Below are positions 23,801 through 34,832 of a stretch of 64,000 nt of DNA, piece after piece. Under the pieces are notes generated by a model, which was given only the letters and a program-made list of their open reading frames with translations, was not told where the DNA came from and did not search any database. The position numbers and the translations under genes are program-made. The stretch covers positions 1,178,001 to 1,242,000 of the forward strand of contig NC_047063.1 of the NCBI RefSeq assembly GCF_902459465.1, in the 5' to 3' direction. The number at the start of each line of letters is the position of its first letter. Within the stretch, counting starts at the first letter, position 1. The stretch is from Asterias rubens. Taxonomy: Eukaryota; Echinodermata; Asteroidea; Forcipulatida; Asteriidae.

Positions 23801-26800
23801 CTGTGGATGTGAGTTTATTGGATCATTATGACTATGCCATGAGACCCGAGCTCGACCCAACTGAGAAGAAAGAGAAAAAGGAAAGAAAAGAAAAGAAGGA
23901 AAAGCAGTCTGAACACAAAGAGAAACAGGTGAGTAAGAATGGAAGATGCAGCATTGGATCTTCAATCTACCATCAGTAAGAATGGAAGATGCAGCATTGG
24001 ATCTTCAATCTACCATGTGAAAGTTATTTGACTTTTGTGCTCGCAGTAAAGCCATTTGTGAGATAGATTTGAATGGTGACTGGTGCAGTACACTTGTTCA
24101 ATCACATTTTAATTCCTTGGACTAAATCCAGTGTTGCTGTATTATAGCAAGTTTCAGATCAGCAAAGACTGTAGCCTTTAATCAATGCGTACTCGGCGGT
24201 GGCACCCCCAGATGGCACGCACGAAAAATGACAAGAGCGAGCGGCGAAGCCATGTAGGGCCTTTAGCAACTCGTTTATCTTATCAGTTTATTTATATATG
24301 CACCTTCTGTGTGTTGCCCTCACCACATGACTTGTTAGTGCACCATTATGTGTGTGTGGGTAACAGGTCTTGCACGCTGCATGCGACCTATGATAATGTG
24401 TCTTCTCATTCGCCAACAACTTATCATGCTCATCCATTATGCATTACATTTCTCCCACCAAAATCTGTGGCAAAAAGTAAAGAAAATTAAAGGCTCGCGC
24501 TGGTCTTTTCCATGCGTGATATCTAGGGTCGTGCTTGACAATGACATCTGGGGGTGCCGTGTGCGCCTTGACTAAAGGCTACAAAGACTGTTGTACTTGT
24601 GCCACACATTTAATTGAGAATCGTGTACGGCTGTTTTCTGTCTCTTGTGTACTGGGAAGAAGCTTGCTCCTAAACTGATGAAATCAAGTTTAGTAAACAA
24701 GGCATTGCACCAGACTTCTTTTAGATATAACTTGAAATTTTTTTCAAAAACACTTTCCACTTTTGATGGAAATTTGAGAGTCATATCAGTCATTTTATAT
24801 ATGCTCATCCATGTTAAAAAGCCTCTTCCTACTTTGTCATTCAGGCATTCAAAGAGAAAGAGAAGCGACCAACCAAAGAGGAGCGTAAGCGTAAACGCGC
24901 CCAGCAGAAGCCCACCATTGATGAGCCTAAATTCAAGAGAGTGTTGCGATCAGCCGCACCTGTTGAGGAAGATTTACCACAGTGCTATGGACCTGGTTGT
25001 GTCAATGCTGCCAGACATAGCAGCAAGTATTGCAGTGAAGCATGCGGCCTCAAACTTGCCACAAAGTAAGTCTACTTAATGGCCTGGGCTCAATTTCATG
25101 AAGCTTGTAAGCACAAAAAAGTGCTAAGCACAGAAAAGTCTTGCTTAGCATAAACTGGGTACCAGCCAAAATTCAATAAAATTAACATTGTTACAACTGG
25201 TGCCCCTCTCAATTTTTGCTTAGCAAAGAAATTTGTCGACTAGAATTTTCATCTAAACAGCTTTATAATCAATCAATCATAAATAAATAAATAAATAACT
25301 TGTATATCGCCTAAATCAAAGGCGCTGAGGCTCAGAAGAAATAAAAAAAGTCATTGATGGTAGGCCTCCTGAAACAAGTGTGCTTTCAGAAGTGTCTTGA
25401 ATGTGTTGAAGGATGATGTGTCCCTGATGTGATTGGGAAGTTTATTCCAGAATTTGGGTCAGTATACCGAGAAGGCTCTATCAGCAAAAGAGACGTGACT
25501 TGTTCTTGGCAGTACAAAGTATGGTGAACAGGAGCTATTTGACCGAATGAGCCTCCGTTCAGCACCAATTTGCAGAATGTTCATGATGTAATGAGGGGCT
25601 TGTTGCCTTGAACATGAGAATGATGACCTTGAAGTCGATCCTTTGTTGGATTAGGAGGCCAGTGTAGTTTGATGAGTTCCGGGGTGATAGAGTCGAACTT
25701 GCGTTTAATTGTGATGAGTCTGGCAGCAGTTCGTTAAACGTTATTTAGCCTCCTTTTGAGTTTTTGGCTGACTCCAATGAGAAGACTGTTACAGTGAGAA
25801 GACTGTTACAGTAGTCGAGTCTTGAAGTGGCCAAAGCTTGGTTGCATCGACAGTCAGTAGTCTGCGGGCCCTGCCGATGTTAGTGAGGTTGAAGTTATAA
25901 CCTGATTTCATTTTTTCTTTTTATGACTCTGATCTTGATTCCTTTCCCAGTCGTTTGTTTGAGTTCCTGCCCCAGCGTATTCAGCAGTGGCAGCGTAGTC
26001 CCTGTATTGCTGAAGAAAATAACAAGAAATCCCTGGAGAAGATGAGAAGCGAGATGGAAGAAGCCAAGAAGAAGATCGGAGAACTGGACGGCAAGATCGT
26101 CAAACTGAATAACCTGATCGACAGAGCCAAGAGGGAGAAAGTGGCACTGGATCAAGACGTAAGTGTTTTGGGAGGGAGAGAGGAGGGATTTTGGCGCAGC
26201 TAGTCAAAACGCCATCCTGATGCGAGTTAAAAGCCTGTGTGGTACAGAGTTTGAGGCATGTGCATCGTGTTGACAATTGTGAATTAATAAAGTAAATAAT
26301 CTTGTTTGATTTCTACAGAATACAGATGGAGAGAGTGAAGAAGCTGATCTGAGTATCTTCTGTGTATCTTGTGGTCATCCTATCAATCCAGCTAGGGCCC
26401 TTAGACACATGAGCAAATGCTACACTAAGGTACGTCATAGTCAGTGAGTTTCCCCCCTTGAGACTCTTCCATTTACAACTCTGCTGTTTAATTATTTGTT
26501 TTTCTTAGACTTTTTGGGATGCAGGATTGAGTCTGGCAGGGGGAGAATCTTTGTTCTAGGTTTGCCGTAGGGCTGACCTTTTGAAATTCGTACAAAATAA
26601 TCTCCTCACTCCTGCAAAGTGCAAGACAAGGGTTTGGTGTCCAAGTAATACACATCATTATCTCCCACTCTGATGACATGATTTCCACACATCAACTTTC
26701 TCCCTACTTTTTGATATAGTATTATTTTGCAGTCTTTTTAAAGTTTATTTTAATATACTGCTTATAGATTTGAGGTGGACAAAGCTACATGTATGTGCAA

Positions 26801-29410
26801 TGTGTAACATTTCCTTTTTCTTGTCCTTCTACATTTTTAATGGCTATTTTTCCCAATTTAGAACTGTTATCTACTATGTTGATGTTTTTATCTTGCAGAT
26901 TGTCATTCTGTTTGACCTTTTGGTCACAATATGATATTGTCCAATAGACCAATACTGTCCAAATATACCAATACACCCGTCTCTGCCTGACTGGACATAT
27001 TAGAGAAATACTGTGCATACCTGAGCGACTAGTGCTCATTCCTGCATTAGAAGTTTTTGCAGTCTGTATTTTTGCATTGCTAATGACTGTTGTATGTCTT
27101 TAATGTGTAATTGTCTCCTCTCTCTATTTGTTATTCTGTATAGTCTTTGACACTTTTTATTGATGATATACAGAGTGGTGTGTGGTTTTATGTATTTTTG
27201 ATATGTATTTTGATATATTTTGATATACTTTTCACTCGAGGAAAATGAATTTCATGTACTTTTTAACATGACTAATATTGAATTGAGTTTAACAGCTCCA
27301 TACCAGTTATCTTTGTTTGATTCTCTAAGAGGAGTTTTATTCTTTTTTGTTTTTGCTGTACACTTTATATTCTCCGATTGTTATAAAATTCTGTTTCTTA
27401 CTTTTTAATTTTTCCCTACATTTGTAGTTGCTTACTTTTGTACTATCAGTCCTTAATAAGGAAATAGAGGTGTAGACAACAAGGGCTTAAACGGCTGTTT
27501 AAAACTGACAGGTTCGTGGGTGGGCTATAAATAACCAAGCGAGGTCCTTTATTTGTATCTATGTTAAAGGGTTACTATCATCATAGTGTGTCTTCTTTTG
27601 TATTTTTTGTAGGCCTACTTTAATTTTATGCTTACTTCTTTAACTGGTACTTTTTATTTTTGTTCTTCTTTGTAGGCCTACTTTTATTATTCTGCTACTT
27701 TATTATTTTTATCCCTATTATTATTAATATTATGTCTTAATATAGTGTTTGTTAAGAATTACTTGCGTTGCTTGGTAATTGGAAACACTTGTTCAATTTA
27801 ATTTCAGTATGAGAGTCAGACGTCGTTTGGGTCAGCGTTCAAGACCAAGATTGTTGGGTGAGTAGAAATTCGCTCTGTGTTAAATTGCAGGTAGTTTTAG
27901 CTGCAAAACTGTTTTGAATAAATAACTTGCGTTCTTCATGTCTATTGATACAAAAATGGTGCAATATTCAGCTTTTTTATTTTCTTTAATATTTTGTTTC
28001 TTGACAGAGAGTCAATGTTTTGTGATTTCTTCAACTCACAGCAGAACACATACTGTAAGAGATTGAAAGTGTTATGCCCTGAACACACCAAGGAGCCTAA
28101 GGCAAGTTCTGTTTAGAGATAGTTTCCGATTTAGCGCCGTCTTTATGTTATCAAGTGGTTCACAGACCAATCAAGCAAGGAAATTGATAAAATGCTTGCA
28201 TCTAGCATGCAGTATTTGCGCATGACAGATATTTGTGCATTCCAAAAATTGTTTATCATTGCCAATATAGATGGCTGTCTTTGCATTTTAGGTGCTCAAT
28301 ATATCTTCACATGCAATTTGACCCAAAAAGCTGACCTTTTGTAGATTACAGCAGTGTTGGACATCAGTGGAGGGGGATTTGCATTCAAGTGCTTTGCAAG
28401 CTTCAGTTGGGGGGACCTTTTATTTGGACGGTATAGGAAATATATAATGAACATTTTTCATGTGTGTTGCGAGATGGAATGTTTCATTCAACTCAGCTTG
28501 GCTTCATTAAATGGAACATAACATCTTTCAACTCGTGGAAATATTGTGCTCATAAACTTTCATTATTCATTACTCCTGTTAATATTTAACCTTGTATGTA
28601 AATAATTGTTTGAATAATTGTTTGAATTGTTATACTTAATTCATTCTATCTTGAATCAGTTTAATCCATCTGCCTGTGTTTTGTTCTGATATTTAGTGCT
28701 TTTGTTTTAACTTCCTTAGTGTGGGATAATAAAGTTGTTTATCTTATCTTATCTTATTATTTGTTTACTCGTCTGTTACTCTGATTTACAACAAATTGAC
28801 ATAATAATATCCAATATACATGTACTTATAAGAAAACCTATTGCAGCTTTTCTTGAAAATGCTTCTTGTTCTAAGATTAAAAATTAATTTTCCACCCGTA
28901 GGTCAGCGCTGATGAGGTGTGTGGCTGCCCTCTAGTGGCAGATGTCTTCCAGGAAACCAAAGGTTTCTGTCGTATTGCCAAGAGGAAATGCAGTAAACAT
29001 TACAATTGGGAGAAATTGAGAAGGGCAGAGATCGATCTGGAAAGAGTCAGATGGGTAAGAAACGGAATTGTTCAACTCAGAGAGAGCTTTTTAGTACTTT
29101 GATCCTGCCCATACTCATGTCAGCTGCTTGGATTTAATATGATAAGCTTATTTCTTTTCTATTAGTTTTACAATTGGAAATTTAACTGTATTAGTCAGTT
29201 TAATTTTAAATTGTTATTTTGTTGTATGTCCTATGGCAGTGGCTGAAGTTAGACGAGCTCCTGGAACAAGAACGTAACATCCGTCAGGCCATGTTTAACA
29301 GAGCTGGAGTTCTGGGCTTGATGCTTCATCAAACGTTGGATCACAGTCTTCTTATGCCTACCGGAGTACCGCCGCAACACCAGGCACAAGTTGCCGTCTC
29401 CAGGCAGTAA
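17862..29410 (+). CDS. CXXC1: CXXC finger protein 1, SETD1/COMPASS CpG-binding subunit (complete, 15 exons)
   Basis: Nuclear subunit that brings SETD1 H3K4 methyltransferase to unmethylated CpG islands. Exons: 17862-17891, 19261-19454, 20353-20453, 20893-21209, 21620-21694, 22464-22538, 23287-23409 (alternative end 23418), 23785-23928, 24845-25065, 25951-26158, 26319-26429, 27808-27857, 28008-28101, 28902-29054, 29240-29410. CDS is 2067 nt, 688 aa (human 656). Domains: PHD finger about residues 61-108 (YYCICRSTDGTRFMI, CCDYCEEWYHGNC); a very basic K/E/R linker about 109-210; CXXC finger about 215-264 (CGQCQPCQLISDCGKCDFC, DMKKYGGLNKLRQKCR); the Cys-rich SET1-interacting region starting QCYGPGC; a coiled coil of about 70 residues; FCVSCGHPINPARALRHM; and the C-terminal CGCPL, WEKLRRAEIDLERVR and KLDELLEQERN blocks. 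The intron after 28101 begins GC instead of GT. The K/E/R linker is unlike human and is the least certain part. Confidence 0.97.
18212..18601. repeat. TTAA-type foldback MITE, family B copy 1
   Basis: About 390 bp, nearly a full-length hairpin. Ends TTAAAAGGAACACGTTGCC and GGCAACGTGTTCCTTTAA. Centre 'ccatttatgggagt' against 'actcccataaatgg'. The second copy at 32190-32575 aligns end to end. TTAA at both ends suggests piggyBac-type integration. It sits in the first intron of CXXC1, about 320 bp after exon 1. ORFs read across it are artefacts of the palindrome. Confidence 0.9.
19062..19100 (+). repeat. Partial hAT-like MITE, left end only
   Basis: GGACAAGTTTCCGTATGGCG, then 'ccaccactttttcatt', matches the terminus of the elements at 22777-22908 and 32875-33016. 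The right arm is missing. Confidence 0.65.
22769..22916. mobile_element. hAT-like MITE copy in CXXC1 intron
   Basis: Element 22777-22908 (132 bp), terminal GGATAACTTTCCGGATGGCG against 'cgccatacggaaatttttcc'. Flanks AAGGGGGT and AAGGGGCG match at six of eight bases, fitting a decayed 8-bp target duplication. Confidence 0.75.
23020..23105 (+). repeat. Retroposon 3' tail
   Basis: 'aaagcgccttgagcg', then 'gatatgcgcgctatttaaga' and an ATT-repeat tail. Similar 'agcgc' stretches with simple-repeat tails occur near 25290, 44470 and 46480. Fits the 3' end of a LINE or its SINE partner. Confidence 0.5.
23932..24017 (+). repeat. 43-bp tandem duplication at a CXXC1 donor
   Basis: Two copies (23932-23974, 23975-24017), identical except for the last base, begin AGTAAGAATGGAAGATGCAG. 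The first copy overlaps the donor after 23928. The duplication creates a second donor-like CA|GTAAGA 46-48 bp downstream. Confidence 0.9.
24163..24590. mobile_element. MULE-like foldback transposon with 9-bp target duplication
   Basis: Element 24172-24581 (410 bp), TAGCCTTTAATCAA... against ...TTGACTAAAGGCTA, flanked by perfect CAAAGACTG direct repeats (24163-24171, 24582-24590). The arms share 'cggcaccccca'-type blocks. Same TAGCC...GGCTA ends and duplication length as 7120-7794. No transposase. In the CXXC1 intron before exon 24845. Confidence 0.85.
25086..25268. repeat. Family C MITE, copy 2
   Basis: 'caatttcatgaagcttgtaa' start, 'gcacaaaaaagtgctaagca' core, 'acagctttat' end. Begins about 20 bp after the donor at 25066. 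Confidence 0.85.
25276..25890 (-). mobile_element. LINE (CR1/L2-type) 3' end remnant, antisense in CXXC1 intron
   Basis: Reading the minus strand, broken frames give pieces such as NVQRTAARLI-like, ITIKRKFDSITPELIKLHWP and a following AFS-type block, typical of the end of non-LTR reverse transcriptases. It ends in 'gcgcctttgatttaggcgat' and a TTTA-repeat tail (25276-25300 on the plus strand). Frameshifts and stops make it a dead copy. Clade choice is uncertain. Confidence 0.65.
26430..27800. other. CXXC1 intron without recognisable features
   Basis: AT-rich with several T-rich runs. I find no exon, RNA gene or clear repeat boundary. Confidence 0.5.
28530..28760 (+). repeat. LINE-like 3' tail
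   Basis: T-rich stretch ending 'tgggataataaagttgttta' and a (TCTTA)n microsatellite. This is a common 3' terminus of animal non-LTR elements. No coding sequence remains. Confidence 0.5.
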
Positions 29411-29439
29411 AATCACAGCTCACCTTCAAATCCAGGTGA

Positions 29440-29535
29440 ACAAAATTGACTAGAACTGGGTTTGGACTTGCAATCTCCAGATGAATGTGCCGGCCTCTCT
29501 AACACCTGAGCTATCTAGCTCAACGGACCCCCATT
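29440..29535 (-). repeat. SINE-like remnant in CXXC1 3' UTR
   Basis: Read on the minus strand it contains GAGCTAGATAGCTCAGGTGT, an A-box-like head, and a degraded B-box area near 'ggacttgcaatctcc'. Confidence 0.45.
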
Positions 29536-30596
29536 ATAGGGAGAATTAAATTTCAACCAGTCAGTTTTCGCTGTGGTGGCTTCATCATTTTCCTAGCAGA
29601 CTCTGATGCAGTGATCATCTTTGGTTTGCCAATAATGGGCCAGACTAGGTGTGTTTTCTTCAAGCTTTGATTTTGTCTTGTTTTTTTTTTAAAATACGGC
29701 TTCGACTCTAGCTTAGGTTCCATCGGTTATTTTGACAATGTACACTCCTGGTCGAGAGATTCAAATAGTTGGAAGGGGCCTAAGCCTAGGTTCCAAACAT
29801 TCAGTTGGCCTTACATTCAGTTCTGGATCTGGATAAACATTACCAACGCTCTAATTAGAGCCAAACGAGAAGAGAAGATGATGAAGAAATTGCAGTTTTA
29901 GATGTGAGAGGGAAACCCCAGAGAGGCTTTGAAGGGTGGTTGAAGTAACATGAAGTCTCTTTCTTGCATATGGCAGATAAGCTTTTATGGGGTTTGGGAT
30001 TAAACAAATCCTTCTGTAATACCCTGTTCACACAAAGACGCCGCTTCTACTGCGATGGGGAAATGGCCGATAGCGTGGCCAGGAGCGTGACCAATCGTGG
30101 GCCAAACGTGGGAGGATCTCCATGAGCGTGGTTGGTCGGCGTTGGATTTCCTAGGTCAGGAAGCTGCATGCTCTCCCCGCGCTTATTTTTAACATGTTCA
30201 AAATAATCATTGCCAGGTCGTGGCCGACAATAAGCGGGGCAAAGTCGTTGCGGGTACGCTATTGTTGTACAAGCAGCCTGGTAGCACCGTGGTTAAATCT
30301 ATGTGGTCGTCACAACAATGCAGCACGGTCGGCAACCATTTCGAAGTAGAAACCTGCTTGGTCGGCATTGGTCTTGGTGTAATCTTCAGTAATCTTTGTT
30401 CCCCGATGTCACCATCATTGGACTGAACAATTTACTCAAGTTCTGGTGGCTGAGAAACCAGTGTTTGTGCAAACCCTGGTCATGACACTTCAGCCTTGAG
30501 CAAGATACGTTATTATTGTTGCCTCTCATCAGCAAGGAGTAAAACGGGTACCTGCGAGGTTAGGGACTGTTGATGTGACTGATCAGCAATCTGAGC

Positions 30597-30793
30597 CCAA
30601 TTTCATAGAGCTACTTAAGCACAAAAAAGTATAGCCAAGCACGACAAAATTATGTTTACCGGAATAAGGTTACCAGCCAAACTATTATATCTCATGTACC
30701 GTTTGTTACTGGTATCCTGCTTCATCTTGCTTGCAGACTATTGTTAATTAAGAACAATTTTCTGATTAAGCAGCTTTATGAAGTTGGGCCTTG
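30597..30793. repeat. Family C MITE, copy 3
   Basis: 'caatttcatagagctactta' and 'gcagctttatgaagttggg' are inverted ends. The core 'aagcacaaaaaagt' is shared with the copies at 13310 and 25086. Confidence 0.85.
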
Positions 30794-31374
30794 TTTGTCA
30801 GTGGGTTTGTCGTCTCTTTATGTTACTCGGAAAAACCTTACCCCTCGACAAATTTTTTGTTTTGTTCAAGAGCTTTAGTCTTTGAGAAGGGTAATTTCAG
30901 TATTATTTAGTTTTCTTCAAAAATGACATGGAACAGTGCATATATCCAGACAGTCATTAGAACCAGTCTATATGTGTAGTGGGTTTGGTTTAGGATGGGA
31001 ATGTACAGACTCTGCCGACAGACTCCTAGTATATATTTCATTAAACCTTAGAAAAGCCAATCTAGTCGCCATGTTTTTAAAGAGAGAGTGTATGATAGTT
31101 ATTATGGAGCAATGTACATTTTGTAAATTGTAAATATTACATATTATACGCTTTGAAATAAAAACACATAAAACGAATATATAGAGCTCTGAAACGCAGA
31201 CTTTTTATTGAGGTGTTTTAAAAGTTAAACAAATTATGTATAAAGATTCAAATAAAATTGTTGATGCAATTTTACTAAAAAATAGTACGAAAAACAATTG
31301 TTTAAAAATTCTGGGCAATCTTATAACTAATTGCCAATATTTAAGGCCCATCCCATTGGCAACTTTGTAAGATA

Positions 31375-31530
31375 TTGCTGCTTTGTTTCTCCGAAATCGG
31401 CCAAATATTTCATACAGAGGTGTAATGGATCTAACTGCAAGGAGCGGAAAATTCTTGGTCTGAGTCGTCTAACTTTTTAGGATACTGTCTGGTTTTGGAT
31501 ATAACTGCCTCAAAATCAAGATTAAAAGGA
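31375..31530 (+). repeat. Dispersed repeat shared with 34425-34575
   Basis: Both stretches hold 'aaatacagaggtgt'-like text, a 'gag(t/c)cgtct' block and 'cctcaaaat' in the same order and spacing. Class unknown. Confidence 0.45.
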
Positions 31531-32189
31531 AAAGTTATTGAGGCTGAAAAATGTTTTTTATAATTGTGTTGATTGGTCTGCTCCAAAGTGTCGTTTTGCT
31601 AGGTGCTACACTATCAACAGAAGCTTTTTGATTGTCTTTGTACTGTAGTTTCATGTACATGTATGTTGTTTTGACTACAAGTGGGTAAAACTACGAATCC
31701 AATCTGCCATGTGTTCAAGCTACACTAACCTGAACTAAGGTCGTAAGGAAATGTTTTAATAAAAATGTATTTACGAGGACCGATTAATTGAACTAAGACC
31801 AGTGTGCCAACTAAAAATCCTTTGATGCTTAGAGCTTATAATAATTGCGTGGAAGAACAGAGTTAATTTGAAAGACTTTTCTATTTAAGAAAAAGAAAAC
31901 ATAAAAACACAAACTTGTATTATTCAGAATGTGTGTGATTAGGAATACTTTATTTTCCTTTCTCACTTGTGGGGTTGGAACAAAGAAAACACAACAGCTA
32001 TAGCAGAGGATTAACAAGCCGGCACTCAACCAATTGAACTACTATAGGCTATTTATAGCGACTCTAGTCGTATGTTGGTTGGTGTTTTCCTAGTTGCGAT
32101 AACAAAACCCTCCTTCCGATGGCGGAATACATGTATCTCTGTTTGGTGGGTGGGTGGTGCTAGTCAGAGGATGGAGGCAGAAGCCAAGC

Positions 32190-32575
32190 TTAAAGGAACA
32201 CGTTGCCTCGGATCGAGCGAGTTGGTCTTTGAAAAGTGTTTGAAACGTTTGTTATAATATGCATGGTTAGAAAGATGTTTTAAAAGGAAAATACAATGAT
32301 CCACACAAGTATGCCTCGAAATTGCGTGGTTTTCCTTTTTACTTTATGAACTAACACGGTCGTCCATTTATGGGAGTCAAAAATTTGACTCCCATAAATG
32401 GCCGACCGTTGTAGTCGACAAAGTATTAAAAAACACGCAATTTCGAAAGATACTTGTGTGGATCATTATATTCTACTTTTAAATTATCTATCAAACCATA
32501 TGCATTTCATAACAAACGGTTTCAAACACTTTTCAAACACCAACTCGTCCGATCCAAGGCAACGTGTTCCTTTAA
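32190..32575. repeat. TTAA-type foldback MITE, family B copy 2
   Basis: TTAAAGGAACACGTTGCC and GGCAACGTGTTCCTTTAA ends, 386 bp, same centre as 18212-18601. Its right TTAA (32572-32575) is also the left end of the following family A element. Confidence 0.9.
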
Positions 32576-33070
32576 AGGGAAGGTACACGTTTGGTAATTA
32601 CTCAAAACAAATATTACTTAAAAACTGACTTGGTAACAAGTATTGGAGAGCTGTTAATAGTATAAAACATTGTGAGAAACGGCTTCCTCTGAAGTAGCGT
32701 AGATTTTGAGAAAGAGGCAATTTCTCACTAAAATAGTAAAAGACTTCTAGCCAGAGAAGTCTTTTCCTATCTGAAAGTACACAAATTCGTCAAACAAGGG
32801 TATTTTTTCTCTCATCATTTTCTCGCTACTTCGATGACCAATTTAGCTCAAATTTTCACATGCTTGTTATTTTAGGATAACTTTCCGTACGACGCCACCA
32901 CTTTTTCATTCACTCATTTTCACAAAAAGGGATAATTTTATCTCATTGATGTTAATTAGATACTATGTTATTTCATATCGAATGAAAAAGTGGTGGCACC
33001 ATACGGAAACTTTTCCTTATTTTATGTTTATGTTGGGACACAACAAGTGAGAAGACTGGTCTTTGACAAG
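32572..33070. repeat. Family A MITE, truncated, with nested hAT-like MITE
   Basis: Starts TTAAAGGGAAGGTACACG, then 'ttggtaattactcaaaa', follows the family through 'attgtgagaaacggcttcct' and 'gtgagaagactggtctttga', and then loses the expected right end. Interrupted by the element at 32875-33016. Confidence 0.8.
32867..33024. mobile_element. hAT-like MITE with perfect 8-bp target duplication
   Basis: Element 32875-33016 (142 bp): GGATAACTTTCCGTACGACG against 'ggcaccatacggaaactttt' plus cc. Flanked by TTATTTTA on both sides (32867-32874, 33017-33024). Eight-bp duplications are the hAT signature. Inserted inside a family A MITE. Confidence 0.9.
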
Positions 33071-33104
33071 AATAGACTGTTTACATTCAATGGACTTGCA
33101 CATG

Positions 33105-33135
33105 TGACTGTCATGTGACTGTCATGTGACTGACC
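33105..33135 (+). repeat. Short tandem repeat
   Basis: 'atgtgactgtc' repeated about three times. Confidence 0.8.
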
Positions 33136-33339
33136 TTCTTGACTGGGGATGCTGGGCCTGGGTACTTTCCAAGATATTTGGCAATCTTCCTCCATTTAGT
33201 GATCAAATAACCAAATAAATAATCTTTTAGTTCTTTTATAATCTACCTTAGACGGTAGTCCTCAATAATTATTATTTAATTCTTCATCATCGAAAACCTC
33301 CATGATCAGAAAAAGCGTTATTCCTCCCTGCATGCTTGT

Positions 33340-33925
33340 GCTCACGACGAAGAAATAACGGTTCCCTTAAACAGCGCCCCTTAAGGTTAAGTTAGACCGT
33401 GTCTGAAACGGCGACTTCGGCTTGAGCTACGGCTAGATCACCGCGTCTGCAAGTGATGAAGAATAGGCAGACGCGCGCGATCTAGTCGTATCTCTAGCCG
33501 AACTCACCGTTTCGGACACGGCCGGCCTTAGACTTGTTTAGTTAACGGTCCCTTTAAATAGCGCCCCCTATAGATAATGAACAGTTTTTATCAACCTTGT
33601 TCCTTTGGACAACTTCGTATCCATAAAGGCAGCGCGCATCGTCCCCCAACTATCAGCAAAGTATGCTGGGAAACAGGGGGAAGCGCAATGATAATCGTGA
33701 GAACGACAATGCGGGGTGCACGCAGCGTGAGCAAGGTTGTGTGATGACGTCATAATAATCTGGTGTAAGACTAAACCGTAAGAGGGCGCTATTTATGGGG
33801 ACCGTTAATTAAACTAGACTACATTCACCGATGGAGGCGCTATTTATGGGGACCGTTAAATAATGAAACTGAACACTTCTGTCCAACGAGAGCGCTATTT
33901 ATGGGGACCGTTAGATAATTAAACT
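33340..33925. mobile_element. Composite foldback element with repeated termini
   Basis: Three direct copies of GCGCTATTTATGGGGACCGT about 55 bp apart (near 33787, 33839, 33892) lie on the right. Two degraded inverted copies lie on the left (near 33360 'cccttaaacagcgcccc' and 33546 'cggtccctttaaatagcgcc'). A separate hairpin (33393-33530, 'cgtgtctgaaacggcga' against 'tcaccgtttcggacacg') lies between them. No ORF. Class unknown. Confidence 0.7.
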
Positions 33926-34832
33926 ATTAATTAGAGAGACAATTACTCGGGCCAAATGAGATCCCTTTGAATGATCCCGCCCCCTTTGACTCCCTTTGAA
34001 TTGTTCTATGGTAAGAAATGCCGCTACTCAAGCTTTTCATTCAATTACAATGATGATTATAAAATATAACGGATAACCAGTCGGGTTTCCAGTAAATGGT
34101 TAATTAAATCATAGAGTAATGATTTATACCAATTAAATAAAGCAATTTTACATCACATTTCATGCCCACGACCTAACTGTAACTGAATGGGTGTTTTGCT
34201 TTTAACTATTCTTTTATAAAAATTATACGACTGACACTTGCATTCTCTCTGACAGAATTTCTGTAACTGTCTTTATTAATATTATTATTAGTCATAGACA
34301 TAACAAGAACTTCCATTTGTTAAATTTTGAGGCAAATCGAAGAGAAACGGTTTTTCGGAGGATGAAAAACGTCAAGTAATACCGTGGAGGTAGTGTACAT
34401 ACCCCTTGATGTTTTTTCAAAAGTCGGCCAAAAAATGTAGTTTCCAAATCTCCTGAAATACAGAGGTGTTCTGGTGGAGTGCTAGGAACAGTACATTATT
34501 GGTATGAGCCGTCTATCTTAATCTTGGGAACTTGATTTTCGATACCTTCAAGGTGCCTCAAAATGAAGGTTGTGTGTGTTGTTGATTTGATGTCTAGTAG
34601 AGTTTTAAATTAAACTCAAACGGAATTAGGAGCAGTGGCCCAGCAGTGTGGGCTCCAGACTATGAACGCAACTGCACTGGGTTGTGGGCTGGGCTGTTTG
34701 AGTGTCTGACTTTGCAAGGAGTCTATGGATGATAAGTTTTCATAGACCTCAGTGAGGGTGCTCTTTAATTTTAGGCTTGTGACATCATAATGCAAAATAT
34801 AATGGTAAATCGCAACGCCTGTTCTTTAATTA

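Noticed and set aside
24185-24575. Two plus-strand ORFs inside a CXXC1 intron
   Set aside because: They lie wholly within the MULE-like foldback element and show no transposase or other motif.
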